Shown: positions 19,614 through 30,459 of the stretch, one piece after another
Layout: each line of letters begins with the position of its first letter
How positions within the stretch are numbered: position 1 is the stretch's first letter
Assembly: GCA_964035575.1 (NCBI GenBank)
Contig: OZ037873.1
Location: 868,001 to 932,000 of the forward strand
Direction: 5' to 3'
DNA length: 64,000 bases
From: Rhynchopus sp. YZ270_cl-10
Lineage: Eukaryota > Euglenozoa > Diplonemea > Diplonemida > Diplonemidae
Program-made: the position numbers and the translations under genes
Notes under the pieces: model-generated
The model's database searches: none
What the model was told of the DNA's origin: nothing
What the model saw: only the letters and a program-made list of their open reading frames with translations

Positions 19614-22600
19614 ATGGACCGTCGTCGATCTTCCAGCCGGCTGACTGCAGTGATGCTGGCTGGTGGTGTAGCGGTTTCGTTTGTCCTGCTTCATATGTCT
19701 GTTATGCTCTTGGCCGACAGCACGACGGGGCCGCTATTTCGAAGCAGAGCTGATGGGAGGTATTTCGATTTTAGATCGGTTCCGAATGTTCGTACCAAAG
19801 GAGGGTTGGATGCAGCATTGGGGAAAGAATTCTTTGGGAAGGAAAGCGATGATGACGAAGACATTCTGCAAGCCAAAGGACACAAAAAAAACGCAAAAAA
19901 GCAAAAGGTGAAAGCAAAACCAGAGGAGGAAGAAGACTCCGAGACCTCCGATTCTACAGACACTGACTCAGCCTCCTCAGCGCATAGCACACACAAAACA
20001 GTCCACACCAAAAACACCGATGACGAAGAAGACGATGACGAAGACAGTGGCTCCACCTCAGTACCCCCAGCTACCCCTGCGCCGGAAGGCGTCGAGCTGG
20101 ATTTTTTGGAGTACACAGACTTTCGGATCGACAAAACATCGGACGATTCTTCAGAATCCTCCGAGGAATCCTACAGCGATTCTTCTTCTTCTTCTTCCTC
20201 TTCAATAATATGGGATGAAGCTCCGACCGAAGTAAAGCATTTAAAAAACGCGGCAGTTGTTGTACTAACGTATAACAGACCTGATTTTTTAAAGCGTACC
20301 TTAAAACGGATTCAGTCGGCAGAGTTGTCGTCGCAGATTAAATTGTACGTTTCGGTGGACGGGACGGACCCTGATACGGTGGAGTATCTTGAAGGGGCGG
20401 CCGAGAAGTATGAGTTCACACATCTGACCAACCCGAGGAAGACGATCCCGCCACTGCAGAAGGAGCACAACGGGCAGGTGACCCCGACGAAGGCTCCAAG
20501 CACTATGTACCTCGCGGCGCACTACAAATGGGTTCTGAACGAGGTTTTGATAAAGCGCGGTATGAATCTTATGAACATTATGTGATTGCAGTGAAATATC
20601 CCCTCTTTTTTTGTAGACACTCCGGGGTTCGATAACCCCGCGGAGTGTCAGTGTCTGCGTCCCAGAGGCGTTTGCACTATCAACTTCACGTTTTTTGTGG
20701 TCTTCTCTTCAGCGGTGCTTGAAAGCACTTTCGTCCGGTTCTTCCTCACCGTTCCCACAGCTGCAGCCCTTGTTCGTCAAAGCAAGGAACAGTGGACACG
20801 TGGTGAATCAATTGTTCATCACATTGTCCTCTATCTTTTTTCCCAGAGAAAGAGCCTGCCCCCGTTGTGTGTGCACTAGCTGGGAGATGCAGTACCCCTT
20901 AACCACAGCCGAGTTGGTACACTTTGATTTCATGGCGGGTCTTGAGGGGGCTGTAGGTCCTGAACGGCAGCGTGTTGTTGCAGTTGGTGTATTCATTGCA
21001 GCTGCTGTAGCGTCCCTCGATGAGCCACCATGGTCTCGTATACACAGAGGTTTGCAGAAGGAGGTTTGTCAGTCCACTGTGTTTCAAGTAGCGTCATGAA
21101 CGCCCGACATTTGCGCAAGGGGTCCTTGCTCGATCTGTAGTGTCGTCGGCAAAAGCCAGGTTGCGCAGGATGGCTGCAAAGCGGTCACGCGACATCGCGG
21201 ATGCGAACCCTGGCACCCTCAGAAGATCGAACCCCGTTGTCCAGTAGTCTTCGATGTTCTTAAACTGTCATAAGCCCATGGCGAGGATCATGCCCATGAA
21301 TACCTTCATGTCCTGTGTGGTGAGGGTGTGCATCTCAACAGTGTCTCCCAGATGACGTCTGGAAGAAGAGAGCCAAAAGAGCCGCCTCGTCCTTCTTTTC
21401 CACACGTCCTTGTGCACCCCCCTTCCCCATATATTTGGTGTACCCCCAAATCTCAGCTCATTTTCCCAGTGGGAGAATTTATCCAAATTATTTTCCAAAA
21501 AAACTCCAACATTTCTCCCACCCCCGCAGGCCACTCGCACGCCATCCTGATCGAAGATGATATGCTTATCAGCAAGGACTTCTTCTCCCTATTCGAACAG
21601 ACCGCTCCTCTCCTTGACATGGACCCGACACTTATGTGTGTATCTTCGTGGAACGACAACGGATTTAAACATCTCAACCTACCGAAAGATAAGCTATTTA
21701 GAACCGGCTTCTTTCCGGGGCTGGGGTGGATGCTCAAACGCGAGCTTTGGGAGAACGAACTGTCGAAGGTGTTCCCCCGCGACCAATGGGACCACTTCAT
21801 GCGTGTCCACTCCACCTCCAAGGGGCGGGAGTGCGTGGTACCGTACCTCAGCAGAAACAAAAATATTGGTATCAGCGGTTCTACGTCCAATGCGAACTTC
21901 TTTAAGACATATTTGCAGGATGTGGCGTCGTATGAAGGGGGTGGGGCTATCGCTTTTGGTGATTTGAGCTATCTATTATTCCGGAATTACGAAAAAGGGG
22001 TGCAAAAATTGGTCAAAAAAGCAACGATTATGCTGAGCTCCGACATCTATTTCGCAGAAGAAGGGGAGCCTGACCCTTCATGGATGGGTGCAGATAAGGT
22101 CGTTCTGATACCATACCTAAGAGAACAGTACGACCGACTCAGTAAGAAAATGAGAATATATCATACCCCACGCTCCTTTCACCAATACACACTTCTCCTC
22201 CGATACCGTGGGGTCCAGGTCATCCTCGCTGACAAACGTTTGTCCCCCTTTCTTCCCAAAAAAAAGGCGTCCAAACCGATCTCCGGTCTCCGTGTCGTCC
22301 CTGCCCCGTCGGTAGGGAAGAGCTGCAACGATGTCTGTGAATCTCTTGAAGGGGGGTGGGACTGTGCGAAAACTCAGTTCGATTTTATTAATCAGTGCAG
22401 GGTCCTGCAGAAGGTGTTCAAAGGGTGCGCGGACGGCTGTCGGAAGGAGTGGGGGAAGGACATTCCGAACAGGGAGCATCTGGGGGCAGAGGAGAATGCG
22501 TTTGGTGGGCGGCAGTGTCTCGTCACAGAGGAGATCCCTACGTGCGAGGCAAGGCATCCGAAGACGCAGCGCATATGTCCCTGCACCCCTAGAGGCGGGG

Positions 22601-22995
22601 GGGAGGCGAAACGCAGCGGGTCGCTTGAAATCCGCGCTGCAACAGAGCGTGACCTCTCCTGCCATGATGTGTGTACAGGGCTCGGACCAGGCTACACGTG
22701 TGATGAGACGCAGTTTCACTATGTGAACACATGTTCAGTCCTAAAACAGCACTTTCCTTGCAAATCTTGTGCAGCAAACCAAGGCAAGGACATCCCAAAC
22801 TACGTTGTGGAAGAGAATGGTATGGGTAAAGCTTTTTTTTTGGGAGAAATAAATTTAACAAATCAGACGCGAATTTTGGAACCTGCCTCACACAACGTTC
22901 GGCGCCGACCTGCGCAGGGCAGCATAAGAGCACGAAGCGGGTATGCGCATTGTTGTTTCTTTCTATCTACCTATTTCCGTTAGTCTATCTGTTGA
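19614..22995 (+). CDS. GlcNAc-transferase I-like Golgi glycosyltransferase (multi-exon)
   Basis: Proposed exons are 19614-20559, 21530-22819, 22867-22940 and 22984-22995; if the last intron is retained, the stop is at 23015. The enzyme adds GlcNAc to the alpha-1,3 mannose of N-glycans in the Golgi (GT13). Seen: an N-terminal basic stretch and hydrophobic anchor (residues 10-34, type II), a long acidic/Ser-rich stem (77-200), then the GT core with VLTYNRP (217-223), the metal-binding EDD (324-326) preceded by HAILI, then CVSSWNDNGF, FFPGLGWMLKRELW and WDHFMR. Downstream are two cysteine-rich modules, each CxDVC...GKDIPN...C...PTC, seen also in algal GT13 proteins. The split of the second module by a 47-base intron is supported by homology with the first. 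All donors are GTATG. Intron 1 (970 bases) contains an R4 repeat and a piggyBac relic. Confidence 0.88.
20616..20649 (+). repeat. tRNA T-arm-like hairpin repeat, copy in intron 1
   Basis: GACACTCCG + GGGTTCGATAACCC + CGCGGAGTGTC forms a hairpin whose centre matches a tRNA T-arm/B-box. Related hairpins are at 33768-33804 and 38107-38139. In all three cases an R4 unit (GAGGCGTTTGCAC or variant) follows, so the hairpin and R4 form one composite repeat. Confidence 0.65.
20700..21345 (-). pseudogene. piggyBac transposase relic inside intron 1 of the GT13 gene
   Basis: On the minus strand, 21345-21100 reads MKVFMGMILAMGL, a stop, then KNIEDYWTTGFDLLRV and FASAMSRDRFAAILRNLAF. This matches the conserved DDE_Tnp_1_7 core of piggyBac transposases, where 'G...MG...dYW' is followed by 'MSRDRF..ILR.L.F.D'. 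Further on, 21085-20900 reads RPWWLIEGRYSS... and LPFRTYSPLKTRHEIKVYQL, fitting the family's 'GR...Y.P.KP.K.GIK...L' block. Stops and a frame change interrupt it, the N-terminus and C-terminal part are missing, and no TTAA-flanked ends were identified. It is antisense to the host gene. This is a dead fragment. Confidence 0.7.
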
Positions 22996-24351
22996 GACCC
23001 AAACCACGTTGTTGAAGGCAACGAAACACTACAAGGCTGAGAATCTTCGGACGAGAGTTTTTCTTTTTTTTTTTTTTTTGCTTACATCCTGAAGTCTCTA
23101 TTTTACCACACCGTACTACAGCTGTGCCCCTGCGTGAAGAGTTGATGGGGTGGATGGCAAGACAAACTATAGTGCCGGCAAAAGCTATCGCCAGGGAGAA
23201 TTGCGGGGTGGTTAAGAGAAGCGAACACAGACCCGCACCCGACCTGACAATTAAAAAAAGCGAAATTATTATTTTTAAAAACACATATCACTTACACACT
23301 GCCGCACACATTGTCTGCACACCCCAGGAGGAGAGGCGCTAATTTACTAAGGGTTATTTTCGGGTGGATTCGATGCAGTAAAAAGCAAAGCAGAACGCAT
23401 TTTTTTGTGCTTTCATCCATGGCTGGGATTGTACGTGGGTCAGTTGATGTGTCTGCATCAATAACGATTATTTACTTTCAGGTGTGTGGTTTTCAGGCCA
23501 AAAGGCAGATCTTTCCTTTTGTTGCTGGGTTAGTGTTTGCACTCCACACATGGCCAAAGATTTTAGAGAAAGAGAATAAGACAAAAACAGAAGGGGTAAA
23601 GCGATCTGTAAGGCGGATTGAACCAAACAGATTATTGAAAAAAATATCGAGGAAATAACGAAAAAAATAAGCAAAACCTAACAAAAAAAATGAACAAAAA
23701 AAAGTCGACATTCCAAGACCCTACCCTCGGGTAAGGTGATTTGTCAACAAAAACAGCATAAACACTCAAACACCCTCCAGGGGTGTACTTACCCTCTACT
23801 ATTTTTCCCCGCCGTGTGTTCTACCCGAGCCATTGTTTTCTTTTTGCCGTTAATTTTATTTTGAAAAAAACAAGAAAGAAACACTAAAAGAACACCATAC
23901 GAAAGACGCCCCCATCTTCCTCTTATCTTATTATCCCCTCCTCTCTCCCTCCCCTCCCTCACACTACACGGCGGTCTAATCAGGGCGACGACTAGTAGTG
24001 CTACTAGTCCAAATGACTAGTGTTTTGCGATTAGTGCTATACCAGTAACACTATCGGGCGTTACGACTAGTAGTTCCACTAGCGACTAGTGGGCACTTGT
24101 AGTGTTTTACTAGTCGTATTGCTAGTGGGAGTGGGCTGGTAGTCGTGTTTTACACGAGTCGTTACGACTAGAAGTGACATTAGTAGTCCCTCTGACTAGG
24201 CCGTCGTGTACTATGCACACACCATCCTACCTTTTTCCAGCACTCTTTTTGCACCCCCCCATATTATACCAAAAAATATAAACACACCTATAATATAACA
24301 CAAATCACATCCCCACTTCCCTTTTCTTCGCCTCCCTTCTCCCTCTCCCTT
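22996..24351. other. Spacer with an R12 copy and a foldback MITE
   Basis: No gene is supported. An R12 copy (GTGCTTTCATCCATGGCTGG...) lies at about 23403-23480. The MITE at 23967-24208 follows, and then the pyrimidine-rich leader of the next gene (24310-24351). Minus-strand A/T-rich frames are low-complexity. Confidence 0.5.
23967..24208. mobile_element. Foldback MITE with CACGGCGG/CCGTCGTG termini, TA duplication
   Basis: The left end CACGGCGGTCTAATCAG and right end CTGACTAGGCCGTCGTG are imperfect inverted repeats, flanked by TA on both sides (23965-23966 and 24209-24210). The interior is a series of ACTAGT-type palindromes (ACTAGTAGTGCTACTAGT). It shares termini with 1468-1676 and 33283-33363 but has an unrelated palindromic interior. 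Confidence 0.7.
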
Positions 24352-24948
24352 ATGGACATCAACTTCAAAAGCGATGCAGACGGCACCCCTCAGACCGCCC
24401 ACTTCTCTTCGGAGAGTACTGTAGGGGAGCTTTTGGAGGTGCTGAAAGGGGCGCTTTCGGGGGCGTCTTCTGATGTGAGTTTGATGGTTGATGGGAGGAG
24501 GTTGGTTTTGAATGAGAAGAAGGTGAAATCGGAGTCAGTTGACACTGAGAAAGACGGTGCTGCAGCTTCTGCAACGATAGCTGTACCGGCGGCAGGTTGT
24601 AAGGCGGGGAAGAGTACACCAACGTCGTCAGACAATAACGCAGAATGTGAATCCTGTGAGAAGTTTTCCTCAAGCGACGCGGTGACACGTTTACATGCGG
24701 TTCACGCCGCACTGCAAAGAGACTTCTCCCAACGTCTTGCCGTAAGCAGCGTGCGTTGCGACCACCTCGGAAAAGAGCACGTCCACGTCTTTACCGTCCG
24801 GAACTTCTTCGATGCGACCAGCCTAGGCGCAATAAGTACAGTATACTCACGCACAAAACCACGTCTCCCAAGAAGAACCCGCATCCACATAGTGTACGAA
24901 GGAGATGCCGACGCAGAGTCAATGGTAGATGGGTTGTTAGAAGCGTGA
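24352..24948 (+). CDS. Small protein, possibly ubiquitin-like N-terminus
   Basis: A 198-residue single-exon protein of unknown function. Residues 1-60 (MDINFKSDADGTPQTAHF...STVGELLEVLKGAL...VDGRRLVLNEKKV) have the layout of a ubiquitin-like fold: strand, turn, strand, 'TVGELxxxL' helix, then 'xDGRRL'. This is inference from pattern, not a confirmed match. Residues 60-105 are a Ser/Thr/Glu-rich linker with CESCEKF. Residues 105-198 form a second mixed domain (HVHVFTVRNFFDATSLG, RIHIVYEGDADAESMV) that I cannot assign. No signal peptide or membrane span is seen. The ATG follows directly on a C/T tract with no AG between. A possible AATAAA is near 25152. Confidence 0.7.
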   Translation: MDINFKSDADGTPQTAHFSSESTVGELLEVLKGALSGASSDVSLMVDGRRLVLNEKKVKSESVDTEKDGAAASATIAVPAAGCKAGKSTPTSSDNNAECESCEKFSSSDAVTRLHAVHAALQRDFSQRLAVSSVRCDHLGKEHVHVFTVRNFFDATSLGAISTVYSRTKPRLPRRTRIHIVYEGDADAESMVDGLLEA

Positions 24949-26224
24949 TGAGATAAGATCTTAATTTTTGAAGCCGTTTGCACTCTTTATTTCAAACTCT
25001 TTTATTTATTATTCAGAAGCAGACCAAAAATGAGTTTTTGGAAAAAACTCATTTTCAAAAAGAAAAAAGAAAAACGAAAGAAAGAAAATGTATGCTCACC
25101 AAATCAGAAGTTCTCTCGATGCTTTTCTGAAGACTGTCTGAATATGGTAAGAATAAATTGAGGAGTCAAAAAAAAGGGTCAAAAAAGAACGTCTTGTGTG
25201 TTTTGTGTAGGTGTTGTAGCCCTTAAGGGGGGTTTGAGTCATTAAAATAGCACCTTTTGTGATGGGGTTTTGTTGGGATACAGTAGAAATACTCGAGGGA
25301 TCATTTGATTATCGATCCATTTTGGGGTTCCGCTGATTCCGCGTAGGGGTGAGGAAGATGTAAGTAACATGGCCTCCTCCACGAGGTTGACCGTTTTGTC
25401 AAATTTACAAAAATAAATTGGAAAAAAGGGAGCTGTTATTTTATTTTGAACAAAAAATCAGGGTGGGTGAGGGTGGGGGGAGGCGGGGGTTTATTTTCCC
25501 GCCCACTATGTGTCCGGCCTGCGTTTCAGCTACCGGGAGGGGGTCTTCTTTCCTTTTTTAGTGTTGTTTTTTTTATCAACTGTGGGTTTTGTGTGTATTT
25601 TTTTTGTGAGGCGTTTGCACTTCTCTTTTTCTTATTTTTTGTCACCTCCGTCACAGGACGCTAACCTGCACACCAATTTTTTTTTTCAAAAAAAATATTT
25701 TACAGCGAAAACGTTCCTGTACAAAAGAACAAGGTGAGACAAAAGAACAACAAATTAACGACTGTTTTGAGAGCATTGGGGCTTTTTTTTTTGTTTTCCA
25801 AAAATGAATTTTTTTTCTTTTGTGTGAAGAATGCACACAAAATGACATTTTACCTCATGGCTCACCGTATCAACTACGTCTTTACTACCGTCGTGCGTGA
25901 TGTGACCTCTCAGTTGAAAACTGGGGGTAGGCAAGCCACCTTTCCAACACGACTCTGAGACAGAATACAATCAAAAAGGGTGCAGTACTCGTCACCCAAT
26001 TATTTTTTTAAAAGTAATGTAAAGTGGCTCAGCACTGAGGCCCTTAGGTGTATCTGACAAAAAAAAATCATTTCTTCTTTTCCCCCATCATCATTTTTTG
26101 TCGTACCTTTCGCCCGCCACCCCTTTGAGCAGAAGGGGTATTGTTATGCACAGTCCCCTGAGAGGGCTTTTGTATTCCAACAAGTCATATCCTATATCAT
26201 AGGGACTCTTTTATGGTGCCATAC

Positions 26225-26303
26225 GGGGGGCGGGGTTTCACAACTTTTTACAACTTTTCACAACTATATGAGGGTGTGAAAAGTTGTGAACCCCCGCCCT
26301 CCC
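26225..26303. repeat. Hairpin with GGGCGGGG/CCCCCGCCC arms
   Basis: GGGCGGGGTTTCACAACTTTT on the left pairs with AAAAGTTGTGAACCCCCGCCC on the right around an internal repeat ACAACTTTTCACAACT. The roughly 79-bp palindrome resembles a minimal foldback element. No target duplication was defined. Confidence 0.65.
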
Positions 26304-26339
26304 ACCTTATGATTATGTCACGTGAGATCTTTTTTTTTT

Positions 26340-26580
26340 TGTCACTTCATGAAATAAAGGAGGAAATAGAAACAAAGCATTTTGAACACACATTTGCGGT
26401 TCTAGGGGCGAACCACGCTGCAGAGAGCCCCTCCTCACCAAAAAACAAGTCGAGGTGTTGTGCGTTTCACGACAACCTGTCTCCCATGGGTTGTATCGTG
26501 TGAGTGTTGTAAGTTTCTATTTTTGTGCTTTCATGCGGGGCTGGTATCGTGGGTCGGTCACAGTTGCATCAAGGTGCATC
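26340..26580 (+). repeat. R11 interspersed repeat, copy 1
   Basis: Shared with 57560-57735. Blocks include GAACACACATT, GCTGCAGAG, CCTCACCAAAA, GTCGAGGT, GTGCGTTTCAC, TCTCCCATGGGTT and TATCGTG. The following R12 block (GTGCTTTCATGCGGGGCTGG) is shared with 23403-23480 and 41036-41100. Both R11 copies are in the + orientation. Confidence 0.7.
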
Positions 26581-27174
26581 ACTAACTACCGTTTTTTTTT
26601 TATAAAGGTGACTAACCGTGTGTGAGAGCTCAGAATCCAACTTTTCCCCTCCCCATTTCTTCTTTTCTTCTTCTCTCCTTCTTCCCCAAAAATCAACACT
26701 CTCTGGGGCCTTTTTCCGCCCCCCTTTTTTTTTGTGGCTACGCGCGAGAGGCTCAGATTCATCTGACAACATTCTCTTTCTTTCAAGACGAGTCGTCGCC
26801 CCCTCCCCGCGCATCCACACACCCTCTGGATCCACGAAAGGTGTCCACAGTAAAGGCACATTTCTTGCAATTATTTTCTGCCTTTTTTTTAGAGATTTGT
26901 ATGTTTTTTTTTGTGTACGCCTCTCAGGCGCGCGCCCCCATCAGCTCTTTATTTTGTGAAATTGCAAATCTGCTTTTCTTTTTTTTTTTTTTTTTTGCGA
27001 ACTTTTAAAAATCCTGTTTTCCTTCAAAAGGACTAAAACGAGAGGCTTAGGATCATCCTACCCAATTTTGTCTTGTGGTAGCTGTGTGCACAGAGGGGTA
27101 CATTCATCTTTCAAGTTTGCTTTTTTTTGAAGGTATTTTCTGTGTAATGCACAGCATAACACATTTTTTTTCAG

Positions 27175-27312
27175 ATGTAAACCACGAAATGGATGTAGGA
27201 CTGCATGGTTGGGTGTCCACCCCTCCCGGTACAGCCCGGGTCATTCATTGTGTTAGTTGTACCAAGGTACTCTGTTCACAAGAGGGCTTTTGTATTTCAA
27301 GTCAACCTTTTT
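27175..27312 (+). repeat. R2 repeat, full-length copy
   Basis: The longest form of R2. It starts ACCACGAAATGGATGTAG, continues GACTGCATGGTTGGG, CCACCCCTCCCGGTACA, TTGTACCAAGGTACTC, CACAAGAGGGCTTTTGTATT, and ends TTCAAGTCAACC before a T-run. Copies or tails lie at 33225-33415, 58088-58360 and 61080-61150, and as tails only at 16526, 16588, 27318, 46912 and 47258. All are on the + strand. Confidence 0.75.
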
Positions 27313-27886
27313 TTTTTCAAAGGTACACAGACACAAGAGGGTTTTTGTATCTTTAAGTCAACTTTTCCTCCCTGTTTCTTCGTAGCTCCGCCTTTCCCTA
27401 ATTTTGACCCCATAAATCCCCATAAACCACACAACCCATCGCACCTGGGGGAGAACAAACATTTTAAAAAAAGCTACTTTCTAGGGTTGAGGATGGCCTC
27501 CGTCCATACCGATTAAGTACAAAGCCTTAGGGCGACATTGTGTACAGATCCTACCTCGGTAGGTGATTGTCGATACAACAAAAAATGGCACATTGCGAGT
27601 TAAACTCCACTCTTCTTTTTTTGTGTCTTCAAATGATCCCCGTTTCATCCTGATGAGAGGAAGAGGGCGGAGGTCATAGTCACAACACCAAAAGGTACAC
27701 TGACATCGAGAGGGCTATTTCAAGCAAATATTCATTTCTTTCAGTGCCCCTTTTCGTTTGGCCGGTTTTAAGTGAGGCGTTTTTTTTGTCTTTCAAATTT
27801 TATTTTTTTTTGTTCACTTTCTGATGTGTATGAAAAGCAGTGCATTGCGCCTTTGCCCAATATAGGGGGGGGGGGGGGGGGGGGGG

Positions 27887-29075
27887 TAGGTGGGGGCAAA
27901 ACCTTCAGGACGGGTGAGGCATTTTGACTTTTTTGGACTTCCGCGCAAAGTACCCACAAACCACCCCTCATACCCACCCAGAAATGGGTCAGAAACACCC
28001 TGTGACCCGAAAATCCATGCTAAGGGCGACTCAGAATATGAAAAAATGCAAAAAAATAGTGAAAAAGTGGCCTTTTGACGGTTTTGGCCATGTTGGGTAA
28101 AATGGCCATTTTTGGACAAAAAAATCAAAAAAACAGCAAAATTTCGACGTCATGACAGCTGCTTGGGCACAAACCTACCCCAGGGAGGTCCTGTGAGTCC
28201 ATTCCGACCTGTTTTGGACACTTTAGGTACTTTTTTTGGCCGTTTTTTGGTGTTTTTAGGTCAAAAAATACCCTGGACTTTACCCTGGACGTCCCTGGGC
28301 CGCGACTTGCGCCCTGCTTTTGGACCCACTCTGGGCCAAAAAATGGGTGAAAACCCCCGAAAAAGCACTCCGGGAACCCAGATAGTTCCAAATATCCACC
28401 AGAAACCCACCCAAACACCTCAAAAACATGCCAGAAAAATATTTTCAAAAACACACTTTTTTCAAAAAGTTCATCTGGGCAGGTTCCATAATGACTTATT
28501 TGAAAAAGTGTGTTTTTAAAAATATTTTTCTGGCATGTTTTTGAGGTGTTTGGGTGGGTTTCTGGTGGATATTTGGAACTATCTGGGTTCCCGGAGTGCT
28601 TTTTCGGGGGTTTTCACCCATTTTTTGGCCCAGAGTGGGTCCAAAAGCAGGGCGCAAGTCGCGGCCCAGGACGTCCAGGGTAAAGTCCAGGGTATTTTTT
28701 GACCTAAAAACACCAAAAAACGGCCAAAAAAAGTACCTAAAGTGTCCAAAACAGGTCGGAATGGACTCACAGGACCTCCCTGGGGTAGGTTTGTGCCCAA
28801 GCAGCTGTCATGACGTCGAAATTTTGCTGTTTTTTTGATTTTTTTGTCCAAAAATGGCCATTTTACCCAACATGGCCAAAACCGTCAAAAGGCCACTTTT
28901 TCACTATTTTTTTGCATTTTTTCATATTCTGAGTCGCCCTTAGCATGGATTTTCGGGTCACAGGGTGTTTCTGACCCATTTCTGGGTGGGTATGAGGGGT
29001 GGTTTGTACGTACTTTGCGCGGAAGTCCAAAAAAGTCAAAATGCCTCAAAAAAATAGGGGTTTTGCCCCCACCTA
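27887..29075. mobile_element. 1.19-kb foldback palindrome
   Basis: The left arm (27887 to about 28466) and right arm (about 28498 to 29075) are near-perfect reverse complements, about 580 bp each, with a loop of about 30 bases centred near 28482. The ends are TAGGTGGGGGCAAAACC and its complement. Long G-runs followed by TAG flank both sides on the same strand (27865-27889 and 29076-29096), consistent with a target-site duplication of G-rich sequence. It is non-coding: the same peptide is read from both arms on opposite strands. Arm differences are few, so the palindrome is young or maintained. A foldback-type DNA element is the likely class. Confidence 0.75.
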
Positions 29076-29277
29076 GGGGGGGGGGGGGGGGGGTAGGACA
29101 GTGGGGATACCCACATGAAATATCTCTTTCCCTGGCCAGCCGGAAAAAAAAAAAAGGGTAAATTGCGATAACACGTATACTTTTTTTTTCGATTTGCGAT
29201 AACACGTACACAAAAAGTATACGTGTTATCGCGAAAAAGTGTACGTGTTATCGCGAACAAAAACGTACGTGTTTTCC

Positions 29278-29371
29278 AGTACCCAGTACCCAGTACCCAC
29301 TACCCAGTACCCAGTACCCAGTACCCAGTACCCAGTACCCAGTACCCAGTACCCAGTACCCAGTACCCAGT
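29278..29371. repeat. Heptamer array (CAGTACC)n inside the 1.6-kb element
   Basis: About 13 units of CAGTACC with one variant, adjacent to the left inverted repeat. The unit is one base different from the 59-kb satellite unit when read on the other strand (GTACTGG versus GTACTGT). Confidence 0.9.
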
Positions 29372-30336
29372 ACCCACTGACATAACGAAGTATCGCTTGA
29401 AAGTACCGTTCAATAACCTTAGGTGTGCAGGTAAAGTAGGACACAAGGTATATCAAACGATAAATCAATCAGATAAACGTTACATCATTGGAAAATTGTT
29501 GGCACCGCCCCCCTGTCTTCGTATTTATTACGTCGACAGGCCAAACAGCGTTGGGCTCAGAAGAAGCAGTGCAAGACACTGGGGATCAACATGAGAACCA
29601 ACTCCCAACAACACAGGCTACCGAAGTAGCAGGTGGGGTGTTGCGGGTGTTTGGGGTGAGAAAATCGATTTTGGTAAGTTACAGCAGAAAATTCTTAAGT
29701 TTGCACAATCGAGAAGGGTTACCACTGTCTACTATTATTCGAACGTTGTGTACCGGTGAGGTTGAGAAGGGTGACACGGCATACAAGTACAAGTACAAGT
29801 ACAAGTAAGACGTACCTTCTGCAAAGGCTGAATTCGCAATTCTAAGGGATATGAATTCAGCCCCCACGTGGTTTTTTTGAGAACCCTCATTCCATGGTAT
29901 ACTGCACGTTCCCGAAGAATGATTCGTCCCCTCCTCGTTCATGCAAACTTAAGAAAATTCTGAAGTAACTACAACCTGGCGTGCGGGTACAGATGCATTG
30001 CTTTGTTCTTTCCTCAAAGTCATGTGTGATCTCTCGGGTCTGTACTAAAGTCAGTGTTTAGATAAGCATCCACTTGACTCGTTCTAACAACCGTCGAAAT
30101 CTAGAACAAAACAATACACTGCCCCTTCTCACACCAAGCCGCCATGCTTCAAGAGCATGCCCTGGGCAAAAATTACTGTGACAAAAACTGGTTTTCTGGG
30201 GGAACGCAATATTTTATTGTGTCCAGTCCTCCGCAAGCAGAGGACAGACTTTCCGGGTCCCGAAGTCGAATTTCTTGCACTAGCTATGCTCCCTGGGTTA
30301 ATGGCTATAGCAGTGACTGACTAAGTGTTCCCACCC

Positions 30337-30459
30337 TACGTGTACGTGTACGTGTACGTGTACGTGTACGTGTACGTGTACGTGTACGTGTACGTGTACG
30401 TGTACGTGTACGTGTACGTGTACGTGTACGTGTACGTGTACGTGTACGTGTACGTGTAC
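30337..30459. repeat. Hexamer array (TACGTG)n inside the 1.6-kb element
   Basis: About 20 units of TACGTG near the right inverted repeat. The same hexamer occurs in the inverted repeats (GTGTACGTGTTATCGC), so the array probably expanded from the element's own terminal motif. Confidence 0.9.

Larger units (their letters stand above)
24949..27886. other. Gene-free repeat zone
   Basis: No gene is supported. Contents in order: R4 copies (24970-25005 and 25605-25640), an R2 tail (26148-26190), a hairpin (26225-26303), R11 with an R12 piece (26340-26580), R1 copies (26735-26790 and 27028-27065), R3 (27080-27120), full-length R2 (27175-27312) plus an R2 tail (27318-27365), R14 (27515-27590), an R2 tail (27695-27730), R4 (27770-27800), and a G-run (27865-27886) at the edge of a large palindrome. 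Every copy is in the + orientation. Confidence 0.6.

Noticed and set aside
25860-25925. CCGTCGTG near 25890 as another MITE end
   Set aside because: No matching inverted partner lies within several hundred bases.
28112-28851. Two identical proteins on opposite strands
   Set aside because: They are the two arms of one non-coding palindrome read in opposite directions.
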